In this document: piece after piece, positions 34,142-45,577 of the stretch
How the letters are laid out: every line of letters begins with the position of its first letter
Numbering within the stretch: position 1 is the stretch's first letter
Source of the DNA: Theropithecus gelada
Lineage: Eukaryota > Chordata > Mammalia > Primates > Cercopithecidae
Length of the DNA stretch: 64,000 nucleotides
Reading direction: 5' to 3'
Assembly (NCBI RefSeq): GCF_003255815.1
Contig: NC_037668.1
Coordinates: forward strand, 90,499,972 to 90,563,971
The notes under the pieces: generated by a model
Seen by the model: the letters and a program-made list of their open reading frames with translations, nothing else
The model's database searches: none
What the model was told of the DNA's origin: nothing
Program-made: the position numbers and the translations under genes

Positions 34142-34452
34142 CATTCTTTTCTAATTCTGTCTGTTTGTGGCCTCTTTTTTTTCTTTTTGAAAATGTTTAG
34201 GAACTTTTTTTGTCCCTAGTAAATAGCATTTCCCATCAGGTGCTTTGGTGTGGGTCTTTTAAAATCTATTATGCTGAGCACAGCAGGCTCTCTCACTCTA
34301 GAAAGTCAATACAGTCGTGGAAAATTTTCCTGCATTTGATTATCTCCTCCCCTCTCTTTTCTCTATTCTTTCTTTCTGAAATTCTTATTATTTAGATGCT
34401 GAACTAAGTCTTTTTCTTATCTTTTCTATTTTCTGTCTCTTTTTCATTTTCT

Positions 34453-34754
34453 TTTCTTTTCTTTTTTTTCTTTGAGACAAAGTCTCATTCTGTCGCCCAG
34501 ACTGGAGTGCAGCGGTGCGATCTCAGCTTACTGCAACCTCTGTCTCCCAGGTTCAAGCTATTCTCATGCCTCAGTCTGCTGAGTAGCTGGGATTATAGGC
34601 ATGCACCACCACACCTGGCTTATTTTTGTATTTTTAGTAGAGACACGATTTCACCATGTTAGCCAGGCTGATCTCGAACTCCTGACCTCAGGTGATCCAC
34701 CTGCCTCGGCCTTCCGAAGTACTGGGATTACAAGCGTGAGTCACCGCACCCAGC
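34453..34754 (-). mobile_element. AluS, minus strand
   Basis: An inverted Alu flanked by 'tttcattttc' on both sides. 34142-34440 between the two Alus is unassigned. Confidence 0.92.
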
Positions 34755-35188
34755 TTTCATTTTCATTTTTGTATTTTGGCTCTACTTTCTCAGATATCCT
34801 CCAATTTCATTTTCTAATTCCCCATTCCTGAGCTTTTGGGGTGATTCACAGCATGAATCAGCTTGTTACTACCCTCCTCCTCTTCAAGTTTAGATTTGAG
34901 TTTTCTCTAGATAGAAATATTTGTTCTTACTTATTCCCCTGCTTCCATTCTTCAAATTTTGTTATGATGTCTCCCCTCCCTTTCTGTTGGTCCTTTTTGG
35001 CTTGTACCTTGTATGGGGTCACATTACTGGGATTTCAGGAAGAACCAGTGGTGAAGGCACATGTTTAATCTACCATGCATAATCAGGTCCTTTGTTTCTT
35101 ACCATTTTCATTCCTACTATAACAGTCATACTTCTCAAGGCAGCATAGATACCACTGAGTTACAGGCAAAAGATCAAGTGCAAAAAAG
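34755..35188. other. Unannotated stretch, no gene seen
   Basis: Diverged T-rich sequence. The short open frames here show no protein motif. Confidence 0.4.
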
Positions 35189-35656
35189 TGATGTAGGACA
35201 GGCAAGCACCAAAGTGAGCTTAGCCAGCGAGGGTTCTTGGCCTTGCCCAGGGAAGAATTCAAGGGCAATCCAGAGAAAGAAGAAAACAGCTTTGTTGAAC
35301 AGGTAGTGTTACAGCTCAGTGAGTGCTCCTGCAGAACAGGGCTTAGAGTAGCAGCTTGGGGTAGTTTTGCAGTCATATTTATACCACTTTTAATTGTATG
35401 CAGATTAAGGGTCAGTTTATGCAGAAAAGGGGTAGTAACTTTTGAATGGTTGGTACCATGGAAAGGGGTGATAACAACACGGGTGTTGCCATGGCGACAG
35501 TAAATTGACAAGGCACCCTGGTGGGTGGGTCTGATTGAAAACAGCTTTCTCCTTGGCAACACCAGGAAGAAAGTGTGAAATAATGTCTTAGCTAGTCCTC
35601 AGTCTAGTCCAGTATTCAAGTCCCGCCCCTATAATCAAGTCCCGCCTCCTACCTCA
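35189..35656 (-). mobile_element. Solo ERV1-type LTR, minus strand
   Basis: The 468-base block begins TG and ends CA and is flanked by a perfect 4-base duplication 'aaag' (35185-35188 and 35657-35660), the size made by class I endogenous retroviruses. Read on the minus strand it has GC-box-like GGCGGGAC twice near the start, a TATA-like TATAAATA (inverse of 'tatttata' near 35378), a degenerate polyadenylation signal before 'gctgttttcttctttct', and a U5 end at 'gcttgcctgtcctacatca'. No gag, pol or env sequence adjoins, so this is a recombination product. The 159-residue minus-strand frame over it is not viral protein. The family is not named. Confidence 0.82.
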
Positions 35657-35660
35657 AAAG

Positions 35661-36029
35661 TACAGAAGAGAAAAAGCACAAATATTAATATTTCAAGATA
35701 TTATAACATTTCCAACAGTGCTGGAGCCAGCTCACACTGGCTCATAAGAATAGATGGTTTATTTTCAGAAATTTTATGAGGCAGTGGTTAACCATTATTA
35801 AAAATTAAATAAACTTAGAATGTTTATTATAACTTATAATGAAATAAATTATATTAAAAATAAAGGTAATACTCAAAACTCATCACTTCCTAATTATTTT
35901 AGTGAATCCTACTATTATCTGTCTTCTTGAGGTTCTTTACATCTATTGTTTCTGTCTCACAGAAATATTATACAATGGTGTTCCATATATTTATTTATAA
36001 ATAAATAAATTAAATAAAACAAAACCACG
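35661..36029. other. AT-rich unannotated stretch
   Basis: Mostly A/T with ATAAATAAAT runs at 35990-36020. No feature is recognised. Confidence 0.45.
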
Positions 36030-36759
36030 TATTATTTTGATTGTCAAAAAACATTTACCTCTAAACTTTTTTTTTTTTTTTTTTTGATACAGAGTCTCGC
36101 TCTGTCACCTAGACTGGAGTGCAGTGGCCGGATCTCGGCTCATTGCAACCTCTGCCTCCCAGGTTCAAGAAATTCTCCTGCCTCAGCCTCCCGAGTAGCT
36201 GGGACCACAGGCGTGTGCCACCATGCCTGGCTAATTTTTTGTATTTTTAGTAGAGACGGGGTTTCACCGTGTTAGCCAGGATGGCCTCCATCTCCTAACC
36301 TCAAGATCCGCCCGCCTCGGGCTCCCAAAGTGCTGAAATTACAGGTGTGAGCCACTGCACCCAGACTGCCTCTAAACTTTCAACCTATGCATGCCAAGGT
36401 TCAAAACCTTCCTGAAACATTTGGTTATTATTCTACATCCTTCACTAAACCCTTCCACACCACATCCATCCAAGCTGGGCTTAATGCCCTTCCTACACAT
36501 TCTTAGCATATCATTCCTACCTACTACCTTTGTGTTAAAATGATCTGCTTATTGGCTTCTCTTTGGCTAAACTGTAAGCTTCTGTATGGAAAGCTTCAGA
36601 TGAGACTGAATTTCCCTATTATAATTGTCCACGATTCCCTATAGTTTTGCTTTATAATACTTACGCGTGTGATTATATTTGTAACAGGAATGGCAATTAA
36701 CGCTCTCTAGTCTTACATAACCATTAAGGCTGAGGCTTTCTTTCACACCCCATCAGTTT
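36030..36759 (+). repeat. IR2 left arm: inverted duplication with L2-like core
   Basis: Omitting the AluY at 36067-36368, this pairs with the reverse complement of 37788-38488. By hand I count about 28 mismatches over about 380 aligned bases, plus one indel of about 14 bases and a few single-base gaps (about 93% identity). 'gctgggcttaatgcccttcc' and 'ggctaaactgtaagcttctg' resemble the L2 3' region. Confidence 0.92.
36067..36368 (-). mobile_element. AluY-like, minus strand, in the IR2 left arm
   Basis: An inverted Alu with 'gtggccggatctcggctc'. It is flanked by perfect 'cctctaaac' at 36058-36066 and 36369-36377. It is absent from the right arm. Confidence 0.95.
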
Positions 36760-37787
36760 CCTCACAGCATTCCTTTTATTTTCAAAAGACTGTGAAAAAA
36801 AAATGTTGAACATTTCTGGCTCTTTTATTTAAAACAATGGTTTATATTTGTGCAGAGTTTTTAAAGTTACATAATTTTATAAATCTTATAATGAAAAAAG
36901 CAGTACACTGTTTCTCCTTTTCTACCCCCAATTCCCAGTACTCAAAGGCAACATTTAAAAGATTTTATTAATTGTTTCTTCTGATACTTGCCTCCGTCTT
37001 CCTAAATAACATTCTTGTATTGCTGCTATTTGGAGATTGTTCAGTTTCGTATATTTTGGCTTCCTCCTATGGAAGATGAAGATTAAGCTCTCTTCTAATG
37101 TTCCCCACACCACACCTCATCATAAACATATTCACATACATTCTTTTCCTCCTCCATTTCTCCCTATATAATTACATCATTGCACAACTTTTGGTTAATC
37201 CAACATGACCATGCATTGCACAATGACTACATTTCCTCTCTTGTACAACTTTTTTTTTACTTTCCCGGAATTAATAATTGCCTCTATTGTTTGCTTACTT
37301 TTCTATGTACCTATAACTAATTCATCCTCAAACATTCCTCAAGAATTATAAATTTCTTTCACAATGTTGAAATACATTGGTTGTTTCTTATTTTTATTCA
37401 TTTTGTGACAACATCCTTCTTGGAGGTCTCTGTTAACCCTGCCCCCAACATGAACAGATTGCTTTCTAGAAATGTTTTGTAGGTGTCACTCTGGGATCTC
37501 CTGCATGCTCATCCTGAGGAATAGGTTCTCCTGCTTGTGTTGGAGTCCCTATTTTCTGGATCCTCTATTTTTCTTTTATGTTTGGCCTTCTTGCTTTGTG
37601 CTTCCATTCTCCAGTAATTCCTGAGAAAGAGTACATGTTGGGTATAATTTTAAGAATGCAGACATCTGCAAATGTCTTTCTTCTACACTTGAATTAAAGC
37701 TTGGCTAAATACAGAATTCTAGTTTGAAACCATTTTCCTTGGAATACTGAAGATATTGCTCCATTGTCTTCTTGCATGAAACATTGC
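36760..37787. other. IR2 spacer
   Basis: A 1028-base spacer. Its right third ('gaattaaagcttggctaaat', 'gaagatattgctccattgtc') resembles an ancient interspersed repeat. No gene is seen. Confidence 0.55.
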
Positions 37788-38056
37788 AAACTGATGATAT
37801 GTGAAAGAAAGCCTTAGCCATAATGGTTATGTAAGACTAGAGAGCATTAATTGCCATTCCTGTTACAAATATAATCATACGCATAAGTATTATAAAGCAA
37901 AACTATAGGGAATTGTAGACAATTATAATAGGGGAATTCAGTCTCATCTGGGGTTTGTGGAGGCTTTCTTTCCATACAGAAGCTTACAGTTTAGCCAAAG
38001 AGAAGTGGATAAGCCAATCATTTTAATGCAAAGGTGGTAGGTAGGAATGATATGCT

Positions 38057-38326
38057 CGGGCGCGGTGGCTCAAGCCTGTAATCCCAGCACTTTGGGAGGC
38101 CGAGACGGGCGGATCACGAGGTCAGGAGATCGAGACCATCCTGGCTAACACGGTGAAACCCCGTCTCCACTAAAAAAATACAAAAAAAACTAGCCNNNNN
38201 NNNNNNNNNNNNNNNNACCCGGGAGGCGGAGCTTGCAATGAGCTGAGATCCGGCCACTGCACTCCAGCCTGGGCGACAGAGCGAGACTCCGACTCAAAAA
38301 AAAAAAAAGAAAGAAAAGAAAAAAAA
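38057..38326 (+). mobile_element. Young AluY, Old World monkey type, containing an assembly gap
   Basis: It begins 'cgggcgcggtggctcaag' (the first three bases are missing) and has 'gagatccggccactgcac'. The 21 N at 38196-38216 replace the A-rich linker edge and right-arm start. No clear target duplication is seen. Confidence 0.93.
38196..38216. other. Assembly gap, 21 N
   Basis: Unknown bases lie between 'ctagcc' and 'acccgggaggcgg' of an AluY. Sister copies have about 64 bases there, so the gap length is probably an underestimate. Confidence 0.99.
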
Positions 38327-38499
38327 GAATGCGTAGGAGGGGCATTGAGCCCAGGCCGGATGGATGTGGTGTGGAAGGGGTTAGTGAAGGATATAGAACA
38401 ATAATCAATTGTTTCAGAAAGGTTTTGAACCTTGGCATGCATAGGTTGAAAGTTTTGAGACAAATGTTTTTGACTATCAGGATAATATCTGAGTTTGCA

Positions 38500-38813
38500 T
38501 TTTTTATTTTATTTATTTTTGAGACAGAGTTTTGCTCTTGGTCGCCCAGGCTGGAGTGCGATGGCGCAATGCTGCAACCTTTGGCTCACTGCAACCTCCG
38601 CCACCCGGTTCAAGAAATTCTTCTGCCTCAGCCTCCCGAGAAGCTGTGATTACAGGGGCCCGCAACCATGCCCGGCTAATTTATTTGTATTTTTAGTAGA
38701 GAAAGGTTTCATCATGTTGGCCAGTCTGGTCTTGAACTCCTGACCTTAGGTGATCCACCCGCCTCAGCCTCCCAAAGTGCTGGGATTACAGGCATGAGCC
38801 ACCACGCCCGGCC
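38500..38813 (-). mobile_element. AluS, minus strand
   Basis: Inverted Alu from 'gagacagagttttgctcttg' to 'gagccaccacgcccggcc'. Confidence 0.92.
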
Positions 38814-39110
38814 TTATTTATTTGTTTTTGAGACAGGATCTTGTTCTGTCACCCAGGTTGGAATGCAGTGGTATGATCTTGGCTCTCTGCAGCTTCTGCC
38901 TCCTAGGCTCAAGGGATCCTCCCACCTCAGCCTTCTGAGTACCTGGGACCACAAGTACGTGCCACCATGCCCAGATAATTTTTTTAATTTTTTGTAGAGA
39001 CGGAGTCTCTCTTTGTTACCTAGGCTGGACTCAAACTCCTGGGCTCAAGCTATCCAGCTGCCTTGACCTCCCAAAGTGCTGGGATTACAGGCGTGAACCA
39101 CTATGCCTGG
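38814..39110 (-). mobile_element. AluJ, minus strand, stacked on an AluS
   Basis: 'gagacaggatcttgttctgt' and 'ctcaagggatcctcccacct' are AluJ wording. It starts where the previous Alu ends. Confidence 0.9.
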
Positions 39111-39182
39111 TGATTTTAATATTTTAATAATCTCTTTATAGATTTGGTAAAGAGAAGGGAAAACAGGCCAAATAATAGCAAT

Positions 39183-39480
39183 TTTTTGTTTGTTTTTTGA
39201 GAGGGAGCCTAACTTTGTCACCCAGACTAGAGTGCAATGGTGCCATCTCTGCTCACTGCAACCTCTGCCTCCCAGGTTCAAGTGATTCTCCTGCCTCAGC
39301 CTCTTGAGTAGCTGGGATTACAGGCGCCTGCCACCACACCCAGCTAATTTTTGTATTTTTAGTAGAGACAGGGTTTCACCATGTTGGTCAGGCTGGTCTC
39401 GAACTCCTGACCTCAAGTGATCCCCCTGCCTCGGCCTCCCAGAGTGCTGGGATTACAGACGTGAGCCACCGCTCCCTGCC
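39183..39480 (-). mobile_element. AluS, minus strand
   Basis: Inverted Alu ending 'gagccaccgctccctgcc'. The flanks are 'taatagcaat' and 'taatagtaat'. Confidence 0.92.
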
Positions 39481-40464
39481 TAATAGTAATGTTTTAAAAC
39501 AACAGGTGTGGAAAAATCTCTATTTACTCAGGCCTGAGAATATTTCTTGCAAGTCATATTCCCTTTTTTGCCTTGGAGATATAAGAGATTAGGAGAAATC
39601 GGGGGTATCAAATACCCTAATACTCTTTTCCTAGGGGAAAAATAAAAACTTTAAAGAAAGTATTGCAACTTCACTCACTTACATTTCTTTCAATGGGAAT
39701 GTTGTTCATCAATAAATGCTCGGTGCTTTAAATTTACAATTACCATATTTGCAGAAACTTGAAAAATCATCCCAATTAAATGAAAAAATGTATGGGAGGA
39801 TTCTCTTTCTTTTGACCTTACAACTCAGAGTATATTCGAAGTAACTTCTTACGGCAGTCAAAACTTTTAACCAAAAATTCATACCTGCAGTCTCATAAGT
39901 TTAACAAAATGGCCACATTCCAAGCTTTATTTTCTTAATAACCCCGCCTGTTTAAATGACTCCCATTGAACCAACAGCTTACAGTTGCTGGGCAATAAAA
40001 AGGCAAGCAAAAGGACCTCCAGCCCTGCTGTTTTAGCTATTACCCAGCACTCTCAGAGTTTGCTGCAGTCTGGTTGTTCGATCGAATTCATTATCCAGTA
40101 GCTTCTGGCCTTTGTCTCCTCTTTCTGGCCATGCATGCCATTGCCTCCCGAATTTGATGACAAAATTTTCTTTCTTCACTTTGACCCTTGGCCCAGAATC
40201 TCACTCTCCCAGCCCCATGGAAAGATGGGAAAAAGATTTCAGTCTGCTGATCAAATTTATTTGAAGACATTCTTTAGAGTCTGAAAAAATATATTTCATT
40301 AGCAGTTCTCTAGGTAGTGGAATTTTTAGTGATGTTTACTCTTTTTTCCTTGTTCTAATTTTCCTTTAATAAACATAGAAAAAAAGCAGGGGTAACCCAC
40401 CAAATTTGGATAAAGGGCTTCTGGTTTTCATATTCTCTTCAACCAGAACAGTCTAACTTTTCTC
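39481..40464. other. Repeat-poor stretch, no gene seen
   Basis: About 1 kb without recognised repeats. There is no open frame of note and no promoter-like composition. Confidence 0.45.
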
Positions 40465-40758
40465 CATTTATTTATTTAAGTATTTATTCATATTTGAGAC
40501 AGATTGGGGTGCAGTGGCATGATCTCAGCTCACTGCAACCTCCACCTCCTGGGTACAAATGATTCTCCTGCCTCAACCTCCTGAGTACCTGGGATTACAG
40601 GCGTCCACCACCACACCCAGCTAATTTTTGTATTTTTTGTAGAGATGGGGTTTCACCATGTTGGTCAGGCTGGACTCGAACTCCTGACCTCAGGTGATCC
40701 GCCTGCCTCGGCCTCCCAAAGTGCTGGAATTACAGCACTTGAGCCACCACACCTGGCC
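40465..40758 (-). mobile_element. AluS, minus strand, small 3'-side deletion
   Basis: 'gagacagattggggtgcagt' lacks the usual 'gtctcgctctgtcgccc' segment. The rest is an inverted Alu ending 'gagccaccacacctggcc'. Confidence 0.9.
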
Positions 40759-40871
40759 CCAATTTGATTTTTAATATCCACAACACTCATATCTCTTTTG
40801 ATCCTACTGTAACATCACATTTTCCTACCTGAAGATGAATTGGTAGTCATCTTTTCTAAATTAAAAATTGA

Positions 40872-41186
40872 GGCCAGGTGCAGTGGCTCACGCCTGTAAT
40901 CCTAGCACTTTGGGAGGATGAGGTGGGTGGATCACTTGAGATCAGGAGTGAGAGACCAGCTTGGCCAATGTGGTGAAACCCCATCTCTACTAAAAATGCA
41001 AAAAAATTAGTCAGACATGGTGGTGCATGCCTGTAATCCTAGCTACTTGGGAGGCTGAGGCACGAGAATCCCTTCAACCCAGGAGGCAGAGGTTGCAGTG
41101 AGCCACGATCATGCCACTGCACTCTAGCCTGGCTGACAGAATGAGACCTTGTCTCAGAAAAAAAAAAAAAGAGAGAGAGAGAGAGA
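40872..41186 (+). mobile_element. AluS with (GA)n tail
   Basis: A full-length Alu whose A tail ends in GAGAGAGAGA (41171-41186). It faces the minus-strand Alu 114 bases upstream. Confidence 0.92.
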
Positions 41187-41224
41187 TTTGTAATCTAGCA
41201 AAATATGTTATTTACTTATTTTCT

Positions 41225-41510
41225 TTCCAACTTTTATTTTGGGCCCAAGGGGGTACCTCTGCAGGTTTGTTTCATGAGTAAATTATATGTCATGGGGGTT
41301 TGTTTTACAGATGATTTTGTCACTGAGGTAATCAGCATAATACGTGATGTGTAGTTTTTTAATCCTTATCCTCCTCTTATCTCCACCCTCAGGTAGGCCC
41401 CAGTGTCTGTTGTTCCCTTCTTTGTGTCCATGTGTACTCAATGTTTAACTCCCACTTATAAGTGAGAATATGCAGTATTTGGTTTTCTGTTCCTGCATTA
41501 ATTTGTTTAG
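41225..41510 (-). mobile_element. L1 3' end, minus strand, 5' truncated
   Basis: 'aacttttattttgggcccaa', 'gtttgttttacagatgattt', 'aggccccagtgtctgttgtt' and 'cccacttataagtgagaat' are the inverted L1 3' UTR and ORF2 end of an L1PA/L1MA-age element. Confidence 0.9.
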
Positions 41511-42119
41511 AGATCTTTTATTTAAATACATGAATTCATTTTCTAGGAAAAGCCTTCCAGAGATATGAAAGTCAAAATTCAATAAAGGAATGACCTTTGT
41601 TATGGAAAAACAAAGAAAGAAAGAAATCAGGTCTTTTTTGGAATATCTGGGACACTGAATTGTTAAGCATAACATGTGTCTCCCTAGGGACATAGGTCAC
41701 TTTCAGTATTTGCCAAAGCATTAGGTCAGCCAGACACTGGGAAACATCTCAGAGCTTAATAACTGAGCTGCTTCAATGTGTTTTGATAAAAGTTTAAAAT
41801 CTCTGGCCCCAATTTATTGAACGTGTGTCTTTGACAATACAACATTTATTTCTTAGGCTATTAGTGAAAGATTAACCATCTACTCAGTGATTGTTATTGT
41901 GCCTGTATGTGTGCAGTACGAACAGTTATGCAGCAAAGCTGCAAAGATTAGAGACCTTTAAAAGGATCTGGGGAAATAGGAAGAGTCTATAATCTTAATA
42001 GGAAAGGAATGAATTATGCAACCAACTAAAAGTGTGTCAATATTCTCTGCTTCACAAACAAATTGGAAACCAGTGGTAAACTTTAGATCAGAAACAGAAA
42101 CTCAAAAAATGAAAGAACT
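41511..42119. other. Unannotated stretch, no gene seen
   Basis: Old sequence without recognised repeats. Confidence 0.4.
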
Positions 42120-42435
42120 GGCCGGGCGCAGTGGCTCAGGCCTGTAATCCCAGCACTTTGGGAGGCCGAGGCAGGTGGATCACCTGAGGTTGGGAGTTTG
42201 AGACCAGCCTGACGAACATGGAGAAACCCTGTCTCTACTAAAAATACAAAAAATTAGCCAGGCATGGTGGCGGATGCCTGTAATCCCAGCTACTCGGGAG
42301 GCTGAGGCGGGAGAATCGCATGAACCCGGGAGGTGGAGGTTGTGGTGAGCCTATACTGCGCCATTGCACTCCAGCCTGGGCAACAAGAGCGAAACTCTGT
42401 CTGCAAGAAAGAGAGAAAGAAAAAAGAAAAAAAAA
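42120..42435 (+). mobile_element. AluS
   Basis: Full-length Alu with a GAAA-rich tail. The flanks are 'gaaagaactg' and 'gaaagaacct'. Confidence 0.93.
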
Positions 42436-42496
42436 GAAAGAACCTAGAAACTCAGAGGTCAACTAAGGAGACAGGCATTTTTATAAAAGGAGTCGA

Positions 42497-42793
42497 GGCC
42501 AGGCGCAGTGGCTCATGCCTGTAATCCCAGCTCTTTGGGAGGCCAAGGCGGGTGGATCATGAGGTCAGGAGATCGAGACCATCCTGGCTAACACAGTGAA
42601 ATCCCGTCTCTACTAAAAATACAAAAAAATTAGCCGGGCGTGGTGGCGGGTGCCTGTAGTCCCAGTTGCTGGGGAGGCTGAGGCAGGAGAATGGCATGAA
42701 CCTGGGAGGTGGAGCTTGCAGTGAGCCAAGATCACACCACTTCACTCCAGCCTAGGTGACAGAGCGAGACTCTGTCTCAAAAAAAATAAAAAA
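42497..42793 (+). mobile_element. AluY
   Basis: 'gagaccatcctggctaacac' is AluY-type. The flanks 'ataaaaggagtcga' and 'ataaaaggagttga' form a 14-base duplication with one difference. Confidence 0.94.
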
Positions 42794-43140
42794 ATAAAAG
42801 GAGTTGAAACAAATTTGTGGTAGAGAAACAGAAAATACAGATAAGAAAAAAGAATAAAAGTCACTAACGTCATGTTAAGTATTTTAGTAGACAAATTTAT
42901 CATAATTTGCACAACAATTTTCTGGTTTGCTTCTGATTTTTGAGTTTTATAAACATTAAAATGATAAATATTCTTATAACTAAAGTATCTGGAATCCTTC
43001 ATTAGCCACTGAAGATAAACTCTGAGAAGTGGAATTGTAGGGTATATTGATTAAGATTCTTTGGTTGCAAATGACAGAAACCCAGCTGGAACTGGCTTAA
43101 GGAAAAAAAGACTTGATTGATTCGCATTCATTCAATGATT

Positions 43141-43433
43141 TTTTTTTTTTTCTGAGACAGAGTCTTGCTCTGTTGCCCAGGCTGAAGTGCAGTGGCCTGA
43201 TCTCAGCTCACTGCAACCTCCGCCTCCCAGGTTCAAGTGATTCTCCTGCCTCAGCCTCCCAAGTAGCTGGGATTACAGGTGTGCACCACCATGCCCAGCT
43301 AATTTTTGTATTTTTAGTAGAGACGGCGTTTCACTATGTTGGCCAGACTGGTCTGGATCTCCTGATCTCGTGATTCACCCACCTCAGCCTCCCAAAGTGC
43401 TGGGATTATGGGTGTGAGCCACCACACCCAGCC
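43141..43433 (-). mobile_element. AluS, minus strand
   Basis: Inverted Alu flanked by 'tcaatgatt' and 'tcagtgatt'. Older repeat text ('ggttgcaaatgacagaaacc', 43058-43100) precedes it. Confidence 0.93.
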
Positions 43434-44782
43434 TCAGTGATTTTTTTTTTTTTTTTTTTAACTATTAGAGTTTTTATTCATTTGAAACTATGGATACATT
43501 TATTTGCCAAATCAGAACACAGGTCTGCCCAAAATAAACTGTAATGAATGTTGAAGGCTTTTTTAGAGCTCTCACCTCAGATCCTTCCTCATACACATAC
43601 ACTGATCAATACTTAGCTGAACAATGAAGGAAGACCCTCTGCAGATCTCTGCAGCTGTCCTCTGCAGCAGTCTCCTCCCAGGTCCATTTCCTCAACTCAC
43701 AGACTGTGAGGCTCCACTTGGGTGACCCCTCTTTGCAATATAATATGGAATCTCTCTAGGCAGGAAAGTGGGGTGATCACTCTCTCTCTCTAAGGATCAT
43801 TGCCCTCCACCTCCTGATATCCAATGTCGGAAAACCATTGTGTCATATATTTGGTCTGTTTTTAAAAATTATCTCAGATGGGAGAATAAATCTGGCCCTT
43901 GTCACTCTATCATGGCCCAAAGTGAAGTCTCTATCTCAACAATTATTTCTGGATGGCCTATTATGTCCTAGGCCCTTGGGATCCCTGCTTTTGTGAGGCA
44001 TATGATCAAACTGCAGAAAGGTCAGAAGTAGAGCTGGCTCCAGAGACATCTGGATCCAGGAACATAAATGCTACCATATTTCATGATTTCTGGCTCTCTC
44101 TCTCTTACTTTCTCTCTCTCTCTCTCTCTCTCTCTCACCCCCTCTCCCCCTTTACATATCTGTGTCTCTGAATCTTTCTGCATGCTGATGTTAAAACATC
44201 TATAGATGAGCTAAATTAGTGAAGAGTACACAGCCAAAGCAACTTGGAATTGAATTCTTTCAAGCTTAGTCATTTTAGGAGCGAGGGAATTTCTTTTGCT
44301 CGCCGTCAGTTTAAAAACTTTCAAGAAAGGAATCATAAGCCCACTCCTTGGACGTGTCATTGCACCTAGGGAAGTGAGTAACTTAAATTGACCCAGGCTG
44401 GATCCTGCCTATTTTCGTGGCCAGGGATCTGGAATCTCTTACCAGAAAAGCCACAGGGGAATGATCAGCTGAGCAGCCATTCCTATATGTGTCTTCAATT
44501 CTGGGTATACTAATTTGTGACACTTAAAAAAAAAACCAAAAAATTACTTGGAAGTAATTTCTAACTTCAATACATTGACCAATAGTTTGTATTAAGGGTC
44601 AGATGTTTGCCTAGTGTAGTATTCATATATAAATATGCTAAGATAGAAATAACCTTAATATTTGAATGAATATGGTACAGATATATTATGGAATTAAACA
44701 TATAAGGGCCCAAAAGAACAAGAGAGAACTCTTAATGGGTAAAGGAACCATTTAGACATTTAGTTTAGAAAACCGCAAAAAG
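43434..44782. other. Old sequence with (CT)n microsatellite
   Basis: A near-perfect (CT)n run of about 50 bases lies at 44095-44140. 43740-43920 resembles an ancient repeat ('gggagaataaatctggccct'). No gene is recognised. Confidence 0.5.
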
Positions 44783-45071
44783 AGCTGGGCACAGTGGCCC
44801 AGCACTTTGGGAAGATGAGGTAGGCGGGTCACCTGAGGTCAGGAGTTCGAGACCAGCCTGAGCAATACGGTGAAACCCTGTCTCTACTGAAAAAAATCAG
44901 CCGGGCATGGTGATGGGCGCCTGTAGTCCCAGCTAATCGGGAGGCTGAGACAGGAGAATTGCTTGAACCCGGGAGGCAGAGCTTGCAGTGAGCCGAGATC
45001 GCGCTACTGCATTCCAGCCTGGGCGACAGGGTGAGACTCTGTCTCAAAAACAAACAAACAAGCAAACAAAC
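44783..45071 (+). mobile_element. AluS with 5' internal deletion
   Basis: 'gctgggcacagtggccc' joins directly to 'agcactttggg', losing about 15 bases. The tail is CAAACAAA-rich. Confidence 0.9.
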
Positions 45072-45271
45072 AATCCAGAAAGAAACCTATGGTAAGCTTT
45101 TCTTTATTTTTTTCCTTTGGTTTTTGTTTGTTTGTTTGATTTTACTTGTTTACTTGTTTTCTTATTCAGGGACTCAGGACCAATTAATAATTTAAATATA
45201 TAGGCTAACTCTGTCACAGCTTGGGCAAGAGAAAACTTTAATCCTGAAGTCATTTTTAACTATTCCCCTCA

Positions 45272-45577
45272 TTTTTTTTTTTTTTTTCTTTTTTTTGAGA
45301 AGGAGTCTTGCTCTGTCGCCCAAGCTGGAGTGCAATGACGCGATCTCTGCTCACTGCAAGCTCTGCGTCCCGGGTTCACGCTATTCTCCTGCCTCAGTCT
45401 CCTGAGTAGCTGGGACTACAGGTGCCCGCCACCATGCCTGGCTAATTTTTTGTATTTTTAGTAGAGACGGGGTTTCACTATGTTAGCCAGGATTGTCTTG
45501 ATCTCCTGACCTCGTGATCTGCCCGCTTTGGCCTCCCAAAGTGCTGGGATTATAGGCGTGAGCCACTGCGCCCGGCC
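45272..45577 (-). mobile_element. AluY, minus strand
   Basis: Inverted Alu with 'actgcaagctctgcgtcccg'. The flanks are 'ctattcccctca' and 'ctagtcccctca'. Confidence 0.93.

Larger units (their letters stand above)
37788..38488 (-). repeat. IR2 right arm: inverted copy
   Basis: This is the reverse complement of 36030-36759, interrupted by its own AluY at 38057-38326. Net arm length without the Alu is close to 430 bases, matching the left arm. Confidence 0.92.

Noticed and set aside
35083..35562. 159-residue minus-strand open frame
   Set aside because: It runs through the solo LTR and its flank, has no protein motif, and is opposed by another open frame on the plus strand.
35600..35656. Possible CpG-island promoter ('cccgcccc', 'cccgcctcc')
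   Set aside because: Only a few CpG-containing words, all within the start of the solo LTR; no extended CpG-rich region.
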